Source: Melitaea cinxia
Taxonomy: Eukaryota > Arthropoda > Insecta > Lepidoptera > Nymphalidae
NCBI RefSeq assembly: GCF_905220565.1
Contig: NC_059400.1
Location: 6,284,159 to 6,348,158 of the forward strand
Direction of reading: 5' to 3'
Length of the DNA: 64,000 nucleotides
The notes under the pieces were generated by a model. The model saw only the letters and a program-made list of their open reading frames with translations, was not told the origin of the DNA and did no database searches. Numbering within the stretch: the first letter of the stretch is position 1; every line of letters starts with the position of its first letter. Below are positions 23,401 to 32,750 of the stretch, in pieces. A program made the position numbers and the translations under genes.

Positions 23401-26080
23401 AATGGGTTAGGCAAATAATTAGTGACGCAAAACAATTAAAAATGTTCCGGTAGATCTTGAGTAGTGCAGTTTTAACCGAATAACCTTTAACTATAGTATA
23501 CAGTATAAAATATTCCGTTAGCGTCAATTAAAACTGATTTTATCTGTTTTCATCTTTAGGTGGTAGAAACAGGAGAGTGGCTGAGGCGTTCGTGAAAACC
23601 GGTAGATCGATCAAGGAACTAGAAGATGAAATGCTTAACGGTCAGAAGCTCCAGGGCCCCATCACTGCCGAAGAGGTCAACCACATGCTTGCGAACAAAA
23701 ATATGGAAAACAAGTGAGATCATATAAAATATGTATAAAGAATTAGTAGTTGACTCGACAGACGTTCTGTGTTGCGAACTCTCAAACGCGTGAAGGTGAA
23801 AAGTTCGAAACTTTTTGGATATTTTTCGTTTTTCTTGACTTTTCATTTCCTAAGAATCTTCTACAAAGTATTAAAAAATTAAAACGGCTAGAATCGGTCC
23901 TGCCGTTTTCGAGATCGCTTAGCAACACAGCTAGCGATTATTATTTTTTAATATTTTGTTATATAGATAATATCCACATACATTGTCAAATGCTTCTCAA
24001 GTGAACAACCCTTGCACGTCCCAACTAATTCATCGAAGCCTCGAATATACAATGTGTTCGAAATCAAACGGTTCGTAGACCAACAAACCGTTTTTGAACA
24101 TAGTAATTAACCGATTTCAAAAAAAGGAGGAGGTTACTCAATTCGACCGTATATATATATATATATATATATATATTATGTATGTTCGGGGATAACTCCG
24201 TTGTTTATGAACCGGTTTCATAATTCTTTTTTTTTGTATGAAAGGAAATATCCCTAGTTTGGTACCATGATAAGGAAACCAGGATCTGATGATGGGATCC
24301 CAGAGAAATCGAGAGAAACTCTCAAAAATCCGCATAACTTTTTACTGGGTGTACCGATTTTGATAATTTTTAATTTAATCGAAAGCCGATGTTTATCATG
24401 TGGGTACATTTAAATTTCATCGAGATCTGATTACAACTTTTGGAGTAAGTTTGATAATGCGTATTTACTTGACTATTTTTTCGTCTACCTACGTTGTATT
24501 ACTTGTCGATATAATTGAAGTCGGTTTTTCTTCGTTTGCCTGCAAACACAATTATTATTGTGATATTGATTAATTATTTTCATAAATATTTCATATCTTG
24601 TTAACTGTATTCGAGTACGTAGATATAAAACCGTGAAGTCCGATGTAGTTGACAGATGAACAGATATAGTAGTTGCACTTGGCATGATTTCAGATTTTCA
24701 AAAAGGCCAATGAAAACATTAATTGGAATCAATCTTTATCGCATACCCGGCTTTAATCGATAAATTAGTCGTACGGTAGAGTCTATTTAAAAACTATATC
24801 TGAAATACTGAAGTAATATTTTATGAAGTTTGTGTTACACTATGTACAAGATTATTATTATTATTATTTTATTTAAATACTTTATTGTACAATAAATGCA
24901 CTAATACAAGTGTGTACAAAAGGCGGGCTTAACGCTAATGCATTTTCTACCCGCCAACCTTGGTATGTGCAAGAAAGTAGTGTGTAGGTGTACACTAAAA
25001 AATAATACATATAATATAATAATACAATACCACCTAACATAAAATAATGAATTTAAAATGACCATTTGAAAGTATAATCGTCATTTTAGAAATTAAAATT
25101 TTAAAGTGATTATATAATAATATTAATTATTAGAGAAGAATCGCCAAGAAACCCCGCAGTTATCCTTTTGATAATAATATATAAACTGTGTTTTAGTACA
25201 AAATTAGTAATGTCTTGCATGAAATACAGCCTCACTAAGTCCAATTATCTTTATCAACCATGTAATCCTGCACCGAATAATACGCTTTATTTATTAATTT
25301 ATTTTTAATACACTAAGTTTGACGCCGCGTTGGCGCAACGGTTACAGCCATTGATTGTACCTGTTGCGCTGGCGGTTGCGGGTTCGATCCCCGCACATGA
25401 CAAACAAAACATAACATAAAGTGTACGCGCTTCAGCCTGTAATATCCCACAACTGGGCATAGGCCTCTTTCCCTATGTAGGACAAGGATCAGAGCTTAAT
25501 CCACCACGCTGCTCCAATGCGGGTTAGCGGATATATTCCCTTACTATGAGTGACGATCGCTATCAGGTGTAAATGATAACAACCGGGACCGACGGCTTAA
25601 CGTGCTCTCCGAGGTACGGTGGGGAGACCCACAAGGACTGCACAAACACCCAGACCACGGCAAACACCTGTATGGCCAATACAAATGTTTGTCATGTGTG
25701 GAGATCGAACCCGCAACCGTCAGCGCAACAGGTTTGTCCATGGCTGTAACCGTTGCGTCAACGCGGCGCGACGAAAATTGTAAAAAAACGTTATTTTGGT
25801 TTATGTACCGTGTATACATAATAAAAAATATAATAATTTAAATAACGTAAATTAGTAACAAATAGTAAATAATGAAAATATAGGATAAGGAAAAAAAAAA
25901 TAGTATGTAATGTTAATATTGTCAAACAGTGTCACATAAGAAAAAAATTAGTGCTTACTAATTATCTAATGATTATTTTACAGATTTCCTCTCTTTACCG
26001 CCGTTTTCCGTATCTGCAGAGGAGACCTGAAACCTAGCGATTTCATCGACTGCATCCGCAGTCACCCGGAACATATGTAA
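2465..26080 (+). CDS. Gpdh1: Glycerol-3-phosphate dehydrogenase, NAD+, cytosolic
   Basis: The enzyme interconverts dihydroxyacetone phosphate and sn-glycerol 3-phosphate using NADH, linking glycolysis to lipid synthesis and to the glycerophosphate shuttle. Eight coding exons join in frame: 2465-2517, 2767-2944, 5864-6004, 6441-6548, 14000-14146, 15498-15681, 23560-23713 and 25984-26080. They total 1062 nt (353 residues), the usual length for insect GPDH. Every junction has GT and AG, and split codons are restored. Seen in the protein: the Rossmann loop GSGNWGSA near residue 14, VVPHQFV, the active-site lysine in SLIK near 124, MGANIASE, the catalytic lysine in ALKNIVAVGAGF at 209, GFGDNTKAA, and the substrate-binding GGRNRR near 271-276. 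The protein ends IRSHPEHM. The start is the only Met before the Rossmann strand and has an A-rich context. Introns 4 (7.5 kb) and 6 (7.9 kb) are swollen with transposons. The TAA stop overlaps a donor (AT|GTAAGA), so longer or alternative C-termini are likely, as known for Drosophila Gpdh. Confidence 0.96.
3568..3613 (+). mobile_element. Helitron-type 5' end, interrupted
   Basis: TCTAATATATATAAAATTCT, preceded by A, is the 5' terminus style of the Helitrons at 54264 and 63698. The similarity stops at about 3613, where R1-type LINE coding sequence begins. The simplest reading is a Helitron head cut by the LINE insertion or fused to it. Confidence 0.45.
3614..4811 (+). mobile_element. R1-clade LINE, 5'-truncated and decayed
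   Basis: This is the C-terminal part of a non-LTR reverse transcriptase, GC-rich against the AT-rich surroundings. The frames give SMATYSASVWADSVTARNK, VIRGYRSVSWAAATAL, LRVRRMRQEALMRRWGEDLA and LTQVLTGHGCFGEYL. Then, in frame beyond a TGA at 4193-4195, comes a CHDCG...QHTLEVCPRW zinc-knuckle-like end. An earlier stop (near 3792) and a frameshift also break it. A 3' UTR runs to a poly(A) run at about 4802-4811. The RT catalytic core is missing. It sits in Gpdh intron 2. Confidence 0.8.
4812..5863. other. Gpdh intron 2, remainder
   Basis: AT-rich intronic DNA. A moderately balanced stretch at about 5270-5780 has partial open frames on the plus strand but matches nothing I can name. No splice-bounded exon is evident. 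Confidence 0.4.
6865..7000 (+). repeat. Dispersed repeat family B, copy 1
   Basis: It contains the family core: a TGTACACTG..A stretch, GATGTACAAAGGC, and GCGATTTCTTCCAGATAACC. The same core is at 8955-9110, 12180-12306, 18345-18478 and 24865-24965. Confidence 0.65.
7001..7405 (+). repeat. Dispersed repeat with GGCTTCGCACGGGTGCAATG
   Basis: It starts ACTAGCGATCCGCCCCGGCT and ends with a CCCGGACAAACATACAGACA-type tail. This is a high-copy repeat style I associate with lepidopteran genomes. It is noncoding and its exact class is uncertain. Confidence 0.5.
7406..8954. other. Gpdh intron 4, unassigned part
   Basis: Mostly AT-rich. The block at 8145-8390 is distinctly GC-richer (CATCTCGCCGTGCAGTTCCG; CCGGCGGAGAGCACTCTCGC) and looks like the untranslated end of a LINE, but no frame supports this. 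No gene is seen. Confidence 0.35.
8955..9110 (+). repeat. Dispersed repeat family B, copy 2
   Basis: TTTATTGCACACACAAAAA opens it. GCAAAGGCGGCCTTATCGCT and AAGCGATCTCTTCCAGGCAA close it. The same family is described at 6865-7000. Confidence 0.65.
9530..11070 (+). pseudogene. RAG1/Transib-like transposase relic
   Basis: Pieces of one protein lie in order across all three frames. GGRPSNPYEASSEKTKKRK begins near 9590. An open block at 9672-9890 ends at TGA and resumes in the same frame to 10361. It contains CKWGCDGSSGQSEYKQ, where CDG matches the position of the first catalytic Asp of the RAG1 core. After a stop come FGLLTLHAWI and KLSFEKWSATTPEKK. Then, frameshifted, GNSNDGNTAWRFF and ITGVDVEFIKQM appear (10526-10750), and finally ILIHREKIIEYY, ILPIGQLSEDAQESRNK and DVFHTLLYTSDPYI (10773-11010). 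The ESRNK Glu matches the third catalytic position; vertebrate RAG1 has an equivalent ESGNK. The segment with the second catalytic Asp and the zinc-binding region seems deleted between about 10361 and 10365. No terminal inverted repeats were recognised. Family assignment is from memory of arthropod Transib/RAG1-like proteins. Confidence 0.65.
11441..12072. repeat. 632-bp trinucleotide satellite (TTC/CTC/GTC)
   Basis: An uninterrupted 3-bp-periodic array in zones: TTCGTC/TTCCTC mixtures first, nearly pure TTCCTC hexamers (about 11660-11830), then TCC (about 11864-11979), then pure TTC (11980-12072). From 11845 to 12072 the plus strand is pyrimidine only. The long open frames here (poly-Ser, Phe/Leu, Glu, Lys) are artefacts of the array. 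It lies in Gpdh intron 4. Confidence 0.97.
12180..12306 (+). repeat. Dispersed repeat family B, copy 3
   Basis: ATTGTACACCACAAATATAT opens it; TTAGCCATTTCTTCCAGACA closes it. It is a diverged copy, directly followed by a family A copy. Confidence 0.55.
12349..12758 (+). repeat. Dispersed repeat family A, copy 2
   Basis: A near-full copy: it runs from a CTTGACGCTTTTTTCGTCG stretch through the ACTTTTTACTGGGTGTATCG block to GAAGTCGGTTTTTTTTTCG and GCGAGCAAACACAATTAT. It is similar over about 400 bp to 24112-24556. Confidence 0.75.
13213..13425. repeat. Fold-back pair of family A fragments with two hairpins
   Basis: Hairpin 1: arms 13213-13228 and 13234-13249, 16 bp perfect with a 5-nt loop. 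Hairpin 2: arms 13283-13307 and 13320-13344, 25 bp perfect with a 12-nt loop. The right arm of hairpin 2 leads into a family A end (CTTGACTATTTTTTCGTCGA to CAAACACAATTAT). The left arm is the same family in inverse orientation. Confidence 0.8.
13426..13999. other. Gpdh intron 4, last part
   Basis: AT-rich. A short duplicated phrase, ACTATCCTCTCCTTA (near 13816 and 13858), flanks a GC-rich CAGCCTTCGGCAGGGCGGGG. The rest runs into the acceptor of exon 5. No gene is seen. Confidence 0.35.
14147..15304. other. Gpdh intron 5
   Basis: AT-rich intronic sequence. A family B-like scrap (GCACACAAAATAGAAGAAAC, about 14920) is present. No coding block is evident. Confidence 0.4.
15305..15461 (-). repeat. 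tRNA-derived SINE, antisense
   Basis: Read on the minus strand, it starts with a tRNA-like head: an A-box-like TAGTCTAGTGGTG, and a B-box GGGTTCAATTCCC. It has no CCA end and no cloverleaf that I would trust as a tRNA gene. It lies just before Gpdh exon 6. Confidence 0.6.
15755..15945 (+). repeat. Dispersed repeat family C, copy 1
   Basis: The core is CAGTGTCGTGTTCCTGTGGT, a CCAGAGCTCCTGGGGA.GGTC block, and CTTACCATCAGGTGAGCCGT. Other copies are at 42595-42866, 59235-59470 and, reversed, 48170-48340 and 56670-56865. Confidence 0.65.
15946..17490. other. Gpdh intron 6, first part
   Basis: AT-rich. At 16860-16985 a phrase like TAAGTGTACATA recurs several times. At 17060-17230 a GC-richer unit (CCGTCAGCGTCGGACCACGT) ends in an A-rich run, as a retroposed RNA would. 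It is unidentified. Confidence 0.35.
17491..17990. other. GC-rich unassigned block
   Basis: The block starts at TGTAACGTCCACCGAACACG and ends near TTTCTGCCTTGAGTCC. It is GC-rich against its flanks. It could be a solo LTR or a LINE untranslated region, but no matching second copy lies in the window and no frame is convincing. Confidence 0.3.
18220..19110 (+). repeat. Cluster of a diverged repeat (family G) with one family B copy
   Basis: GATTCAGCGCATCGAAA occurs near 18264 and 19051, and a diverged version near 18570. Each follows a (T)n-rich or 'GGGTCTTCCGGCTAAATCAA'-like stretch. A family B copy sits at 18345-18478 (AAAAGGCGGTCTTATCGCTA; CGATCTCTTCCAGACAACCT). Confidence 0.5.
19111..20345. 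other. Gpdh intron 6, middle part
   Basis: Very AT-rich sequence without open frames of note or recognised repeats. Confidence 0.4.
20346..21584 (+). mobile_element. Mariner transposon, inactive
   Basis: Inverted ends match well: GGTCATTTGAAAAGTTCTTA then GCCTAACAT near 20350, and the complement GGCTAAGAACTTTTCAAATG then ACC before 21584. A TA follows on the right, while the left TA is mutated to GA. The transposase frame opens at 20527 and is broken by TAG at 20608, a frameshift near 20700, TGA at 21072 and TGA at 21273. It ends at 21503. Visible motifs are VTMDETWVHH (first Asp), HQDNARVYTS (second Asp) and PYSPDLAPSDFYLF (third Asp), consistent with the mariner D,D34D group. It lies in Gpdh intron 6. 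Confidence 0.93.
21648..21890 (-). repeat. RTE LINE 3' tail (family D), copy 1
   Basis: ATC repeats followed by TTTCAGCCTATTGCAGTCCA and CTGCTGGACATTAGCCTCCA. Read on the minus strand this is the 3' tail also seen after the RTE endonuclease fragment near 30460. The body (ACGCTGCTGCCCGTCTTCGG) is shared with 22702-23036 and 51953-52280. Confidence 0.7.
22702..23036 (-). repeat. RTE LINE 3' tail (family D), copy 2
   Basis: ATCATCATCATCATTTCAGC, then TACAGTCCACTGCTGCACAT. It runs through the shared GTTGGTGACCGCAGAGCTGG and ends at a GCCGTAGCCACACAGCAT phrase. It is the longest copy of the family here. Confidence 0.7.
23037..23559. other. Gpdh intron 6, last part
   Basis: AT-rich intron leading to the pyrimidine-rich acceptor TTTTCATCTTTAG of exon 7. 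An open frame at 23051-23368 is AT-driven (Ile/Phe-rich) and not credible. Confidence 0.4.
24112..24556 (+). repeat. Dispersed repeat family A, copy 4
   Basis: A full-length copy: a GAGGAGGTTACTCAATTCGA start, a (TA)n run at about 24151-24175, ATGTATGTTCGGGGATAACT, a GGGATCCCAGAGAAATCGAG block, and the GAAGTCGGTTTTTCTTCG to AACACAATTATT end. It lies in Gpdh intron 7. Confidence 0.8.
24865..24965 (+). repeat. Dispersed repeat family B, copy 5
   Basis: TACTTTATTGTACAATAAAT leads in; AAAAGGCGGGCTTAACGCTA and CTACCCGCCAACCTT close it. The terminal stem differs from the other copies. Confidence 0.5.
25322..25775. repeat. Composite repeat bounded by inverted tRNA-like heads
   Basis: The left end (25322-25405) is a tRNA-like head: CGTTGGCGCAACGGTTACAG with B-box GGTTCGATCCCC. 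The right end (about 25690-25775) is the reverse complement of nearly the same head, GGAGATCGAACCCGCAACCG to GGCTGTAACCGTTGCGTCAA. Between them lies a body (CAGCCTGTAATATCCCACAA to GGGGAGACCCACAAGGACTG) that recurs at 60302-60525. It lies in Gpdh intron 7. Confidence 0.75.
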
Positions 26081-29000
26081 GACAAACAACCCGAATTCCC
26101 TTAAAGCTTCTAGAATTAATCCGTAGCGTTCATAAATAATGTAGCGCAGCTACTATTATGTAAATAACCTTTATAATATCTATGTATATTTTACGGGGTG
26201 CTTTAGTAATTAGACCATTAATAGGCTTGCCATCGTTTTAAAACATCGATTTATATATTAGTATATTATGTAATTAAAAGTTTTTGATAAGGTTTTATTT
26301 CTGTTTAACAGATTTTTCTTAATACTTATATTATATTATTGTTAGACTTATACTATTGCTATTCTTGATTTTTTTTACAAGGATGGCAATTCTGTTTGTT
26401 TGCAACGGTCTGGAAGCGTCATAATATTTGCATTAGAAAAGATTAGGTTGTTGGTTATTGATTTTGTTCCATAACGCCTATATACAGTAACTAGCTGTAC
26501 CGATTTGTTTTAACGTTCCTAAACATTATGTAACAGAATGAGTTTTGTGTGATGTAATCGCAGCCGTTTTGTTAGCTTTATGAAGCATGTATTTTAATAT
26601 CTTTTAATCACCTGTCATCCGTTATGTTATCTATGTTTCCACTGAGTATGTTATGACTAATACTTTTACTATCGCTAGATATGTTATCCCATCAAATCTA
26701 TTAATATTTTTCATTCGTCTTATCGATCGGTCAGAATCTGGATAAACGAATTTTAAGCATTGTTCGCTATTGTGATAAGTCAATTGAATGTTTTGAATGA
26801 GCTTGTGGTGGATAATATATAGTACAAGTTACATTGACGTCTATGTAAGTACATTGCACGTCCATGGCATATTAAAGATAAAATATCGACAGAAAATCAT
26901 GTTATGTTGAATTAAAAATTTTAAAGTATGCATACGCTTTTATTACCTTTTTCCTTTTGTCTTAAATCTTGCTTAGTTATCCTAACATTGGTGTGATGAA
27001 CATGAAATGAAAGACAGTAATAAGAGTTTTTGTTTTTATAACAAGACAGTTTTCATTGTGTTTATAAAAGTTTATTTCTAAACCAGTATATATATTTATA
27101 CTATACAATTACATTTATTTTATTCGTAACAATTATTTTCGTTATTCTAAGTAACTGTTACTTATTATATAGTATTGCTAGCTCATTTAACGAATCAAAT
27201 CAAGATCATTCATAGTAATTTTTTGTCATACTAGATATGCTCTGTAAAAAATGTAAATAAAATGTTCATTAGCTCGTTTTCCTTGATATACTTCTATTTT
27301 CTTCATTAAATTAACTAACATGTTGCATTTTGCAGATTTGCTCCAAAAAATATTAGTATTTACTAACGTTTTCGAGTTTTTGAAATCTTGGAGTTTTACT
27401 GTTGTACCTTGTTTTGTGTTTTATACATTGGTTTAATTTATATTCCTTTTTTGTTTAGTTATATTTTGTTTTTGCATGTTTTGTGCTATGCCTTGTTTTG
27501 CTTTATTTTAATAAAATAATTGAATAAAACTGATGTGATAATCATTGAAATTACGATGGTGACCAAAACACATTTTTTTTACGTTATTATGTAAGAGTCA
27601 AGAACACAAGATATCCTACGATTTATTTTTGTGTTAGCCAGACATTGGGAAATTGTCAACAATTTTTAATATCATACATAAGATATCGCTGTTGTTATTT
27701 GATACATTATTTACTTACACGAAATTCTTGAAAACAAGAAAACATTTAATATCAACAATGACGATTTAATATAGCAAATGATTGTACCAAGTGTTTTTAT
27801 ACTAAACAGCTAATACTTGCCGCAACGCTTGACCTTCTCGAGTATCGTTTTTATACAAATGTAAATTAAAATAGCGACAACATACGTAAACAGTCTGAAT
27901 CACACAAAGACCACAAACGTAAACAGTTTGAATCATCCTAGGTTTTGGTTTCAAAAAATAATATTTCAAAGTATTGAGTAAAAAGGAAAGTCTGAAGTGT
28001 AATGTAATGTCAGTGTTAATTTATCGTATTGAGACAGAATTCTTACATTTGAAGCTGTAGCAAGGGCGTTAAGAACCCGGAGCGAAAGATTATTATAGCG
28101 ACCTTTACAGACGGAAAGTATTTTTATTAAATAAGAATCTTTAGACTGATTGCATCCCTACAGCGATATCACAAGTATTAAATCATTATATACTAAATAC
28201 GGCGCTGCTCGAATTCAATTATATTATTACATATTCTGGTTGAAATACACTGGATACTTTCAGTAATTAATTATACTTACTTCGCAAACATTCTAGGAAG
28301 CAGCTGGGGCCTAAATGCTCTCTGTGATTCCAGTGAAGTCTTCATGTTGCCATCATGATCTCACCGTGTCTGCACTTGCATTTATCATAATTTTATCGTT
28401 TTCCAAAACCAAACGATTACACGTAAAATATAATTTAATTAATACTACAAATTAGGATAAAATGAAGATGTACATATCACAAACTGTAAACTACTAATAA
28501 TATTGTAGATATAGGCAGCTTAACTTGGCAATAGAAATCGTTTTGTACGTGGAAAACTTCCAACATTTATAACAGATGCACAATTTGCTTGATGATCATT
28601 GTTTTAATATAAATATCTAATATGTATCATTTATTGTTTGTTAATCGAGTTTTAACTAGCGTTTTTTTTTATTGTTTTTAACTTTAGTCTATGTTGGTTT
28701 GAAGAAACAAAATTTTGGGGTAATGGTTACATACCTACATGTAAGAATATGAATTTTATTTAAATAACTGCTTGATCAGTTAAGTCGAAATCTAGTCTTA
28801 TATGCAATAAAAATATTCGGGATAATATCAAACTACTGTTTTATTTTTACATCATTATACGCAGGTATTTATTAATGTTCACAATCATGTATTTTTTTAA
28901 ATAATTTATCATCGTAGCCAACCTTAAAAAATATATCGACTGATTAGACTCTACTATGGATATTTATGTTTTAATTTATACCTTAGAAGACATAAATCAT

Positions 29001-30078
29001 GGATCAAGGTAATTCAAATACAGGAGTTTTAAAATCCTACTGTTCCTACTTCAAGAAATTGTTACTCGGCACCTGTGGGCAAAATCCATGACATAGCCAT
29101 ACTATCAAAAACAAAAATATCTATTTCAAATATGCATCAAAATCACCTTTGAATTGTCCATTTTACAAATTCAAATTTTATAGTGATTATTATTTTTAAA
29201 AGTGAAGCTAGCACCGATTCGGTAGAAAAGAATCGGCAAGAATCTCCGCAGTTATCCTTTTGAAAATAATATATAAACTGTGTTTTAGTACAAAATTAGT
29301 AATATCTTGCATGAAAGACGTCACTATAAATCAGATCATATATCATCCATTTTCAATAGATCTTATTGTGGATAAAATTTAAGATTATAATTCATAATTT
29401 AGGTCAACTAGAACTAAACTTGTTACGTAGGGATGATGTACACATGTTCAATTGTTAGATATTATTAAATATTAATGTCTAAACGACTAACGGGGTGACG
29501 TCCGCGTTATAGTTTATTGCTTCTGCTCCCATTGCATGTCGTGCATCCATACGTGTGGAATTTTATGGCCTAAAACTTTCCTTGGTAACAGGCTCATTCA
29601 AAAAATATGTATTTTCAGATTGAAATTAGGGCATTTATTAAATAAATAAAATATGCGGACCAAGTTTTTGGAAATCCTTATAAATCTACTTTGTGTGTTA
29701 TTTATTTATAAGACATCATAATCAAATAAACAATTTCTATTAGTAAAGGAAATATTCTATATAAACAAGATCAGCTACTGCCAAAAAAAGTCTTTTAAAA
29801 GCTTGTCTGTGGTACTTAATGGGCACTAGGTTTATGAATAATGTCCATAATTGATCTGCAAGATTTTAGGCGTTGTATGTCAGAAAAATCTGATCTTTAA
29901 AAAGAAATGGCGTTAAACTAACTACTAAGTTCGTGGTTTTCGATTAATATAAGGCTTAATTCATACAAATTAAGAGTTGTAGTCCTTATAAAGTCTTAGG
30001 AAACGTAAATAAGTTATAACTAATTTATTTTTTTCGTTATAATCATATACGTAATTCACAAGTTTCTCACTAGCAACG
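26081..30078. other. 3' side of Gpdh1, no second gene seen
   Basis: Probable Gpdh 3' UTR followed by AT-rich DNA. The first AATAAA candidates after the stop include GAATAAAACTG near 27522. The phrase GAATCGGCAAGAATCTCCGC to TTATATAAACTGTG near 29230 is also found near 25138, so a short repeat is present. No splice-bounded open frame is evident. Confidence 0.4.
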
Positions 30079-30463
30079 TTGTGGAAGTTAGCAGTGTGTC
30101 GACTAATACTTAAACACACTGACAGGTACTCCCTGAAAGTGATACAGGTATATGCGTCAACCTCGTCACACTCTGATGAGGAAGTCGAGGAGGATGAGGA
30201 TATCACAAAAGCCGTACATGGAACTACATCAGCCTTCTTAGTAGAAGTTAGCGCTGTTATGGAAGAGAAGTATAGCATTGTTATGGGAGACTTCAACGCT
30301 AAAGTGGGAGTACAAGACCGCGACGAATCTAAAATCAAACCACACGGATTGCGGTACAGGATTCACAAGGACTTCGGAGAACCGGGAAGTTTGGCGCTAA
30401 CTTGGAGATGCCTACGTCCAGCAGTGGAGTGCGATAGGCTGATGTGATGATGATTTAACTACA
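30079..30463 (+). mobile_element. RTE LINE, internal deletion derivative
   Basis: The plus-strand frame 30079-30447 shows YSLKVIQVYASTSSHSDEE and, after a stretch, YSIVMGDFNAKVGVQDRDES. GDFNAK is a hallmark of the apurinic-type endonuclease of RTE LINEs. After about 40 more codons the sequence jumps straight into the element's 3' tail (GGAGATGCCTACGTCCAGCA, then GTGGAGTGCGATAGGCTGAT and GATGATGAT). The reverse transcriptase domain is missing, so this is a deletion product. Confidence 0.8.
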
Positions 30464-31089
30464 ATTTTGAAATTCACAGGTTATGAATAAAAATATCTAA
30501 CGTATATAGTAATTTAATGTTAAAAAATAAAAATTTAAATACATTCATATAAAAAGTTGCACTATGAAGTTCGCCGGGTCTGCCAACTCTTATAGTACAA
30601 ATTTATGTAATGGATACTTTCATACGTCAGATAGCTTTATCAGCAACTGATGAAATATGTTGCCCTGTTGCCCTTATGATTTTAAATATTCGTATAATGG
30701 ACCTAAATAAAAAAAAAAAAAAAAAACAGATGCCTCAATTTGAAGAACTTTTCTCATGCTTGCTTTGCAGGATTCGAATCGTTAGAAAATCACATTGCTG
30801 TATTACTTAAAATTGCTATCTACAAAAGGTAAGAAATAATGTAGGTTTCTGTCGTTGCTTACAGCAAATTAAAAAAAAATTTCTTGTAAAACTTTAATTT
30901 TCTTCAAAGTCTTATAACTAAATTAAATTTAAACTTATAACATTGATAAAATTCGCACACAAGTTTGCGCCCCAGTTTTAACTCTTCACAGTATTGTAGT
31001 TATATTCCAGAAATGTCAAAACATATTTTTAATTTCTAATCAACAGCATAAATACGTAATATTTTTATGCCTAGCCTAACTATAGACTT

Positions 31090-31325
31090 AGAGCATGCTT
31101 CACCAGTTATGGATAACGCTTTTGGACGAATGATGATACAAATAGACTTTGACTGCGGAATGTAGAATAGGCTTATGGGTTCTGTTTCTCCTCAATTTAT
31201 AAACATCAACTCTAAGATTAGTAAAGAAATATAGTAGAATTCGATCGTAAAAATCAAAAACTTTTTACTGTCGGATACTGTCATCCGTCAAATGGCGTTG
31301 TCTACAACAGGTGAAACAGGCCCTT
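31090..31325. mobile_element. MITE-like element
   Basis: The left end GCTTCACCAGTTATGGATAA resembles the left end at 51656 (GTTTCACCAGTTATGGATAA). The right end AACAGGTGAAACAGGCCC is its inverse. It has no coding capacity. Confidence 0.45.
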
Positions 31326-31589
31326 AGAATCTAGAAATAGTAAGGGCTCCCAATACATAATCGTCTGTGATGGGCCATTTGCATTGCATGCTTTGCATGG
31401 CAACTGTAGGCCAATAACACTTGGTTTTCACAGATGGCTCATTACAGCACTTGCGATGCACGTAATAATTACGACCGCGCCTATTTTTTTTTTTTTTATA
31501 TATTACTTTCAAGTAGGTTTAATTGAAATGTGTACCGCAAGAAAGTTACTAAATAATAAAATTATAATTTTATTGATATTAGATAGTAA

Positions 31590-31960
31590 ATAATAACAAA
31601 AAAGTGCTCTATCCCGGAAATCGGTCTGTGACGAACTGAACAAAGGGCGACGCCGACAGTGTGAGTACCACGGGTCACGTTATACCACAATTCCTTTGAA
31701 GTGTGTCACAAAAACCGACAACCACGGTCTTATATATAGGTCGGGCAACTACAATGGTGGGGGTACGTCAGCTTAATGGTTTATACCCGCTAGAGGCATG
31801 ACGATCGATGAGTGTGCTGTGCAACGAAGACAGAATAGCGTTCTGTCTCTTTTTCTATCACACGTCATGCATTTATGTTTTATAATATAACCAATTACAA
31901 TGAAATGTCACTCAATATAAGACTGTGGCGACAACATGCCGATTAAGTGCTACGATTGAC
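31590..31960 (+). repeat. Dispersed repeat family F, copy 2
   Basis: From about 31740 it is similar to 1470-1835: GCTTAATGGTTTATACCCGC, GTGCTGTGCAACGAAGACAG, AATAGCGTTCTGTCTC. The preceding 150 bp (ACCACGGTCTTATATATAGG) seem to hold its terminal motif in inverse order. Confidence 0.5.
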
Positions 31961-32433
31961 AATTGCCCGTTATGTACCGATACCCCTAGTACACAATGGT
32001 GATTGCTTGCAGTGGGCCAGCATATGCTATTGTGTAATAGGGCCTTAAAGTTCAATGTAAACTTTAACTCTCACCTTGCGGAGTTCCTTCCAACTTTATC
32101 TGGTGCATCACCTACTCAAAAGATCTACCTCTTTCCTAAATTTCAACTTCACAAATCTGCTAGCTTTCGGCATGTCATGATTAATCAGTAAGTGTATGAT
32201 TGGCATGATTGACCTTACGCTTTTATAGCATAGATTTTTCAATGTTCATGTCAAGAATTATAAATGGAATATTGAATATTGATGAACTTTTTGTCATACA
32301 CTTTCAAGAATGGACAAATTCGATACAGAGCAATACCCAGAACTGTACTTTTCGATATTACAGAAGATAATCTATACCGATAAATAAAATTGGAGTGATG
32401 ATGATGTATACAAGGTACATATATCAAAATAAC

Positions 32434-32643
32434 ATTATTTACAATTTTTGTCTGTCTGTCTGTTTGTTCCGGCTTATCTCTGAAACGACTGAACCGATTT
32501 TGACGGGACTTTCACTGGCAGATGGTAAGGAGTAGCTTAGGTTAGTTTTATTCTAAAAATTTATTTATTTTATAACTTTGCGAACTGAACAATATCTTTT
32601 TTGTTAACGAAGGACACCACGCGGATGAAGTCGCGGGCACAGC
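32434..32643 (+). mobile_element. Helitron-type nonautonomous element, 3' end
   Basis: TTTGTCTGTCTGTCTGTTTG, CTCTGAAACGACTGAACCGA, and the 3' terminus GAAGTCGCGGGCACAGCTAG followed by T. The 5' end is not clear. It is directly followed by a long TA tract. Confidence 0.55.

Positions 32644-32750
<107 letters not shown>

Noticed and set aside
25322..25405. Possible tRNA gene
   Set aside because: A and B boxes are present but no proper acceptor stem or cloverleaf forms, and the unit is part of a repeat with an inverted second copy.
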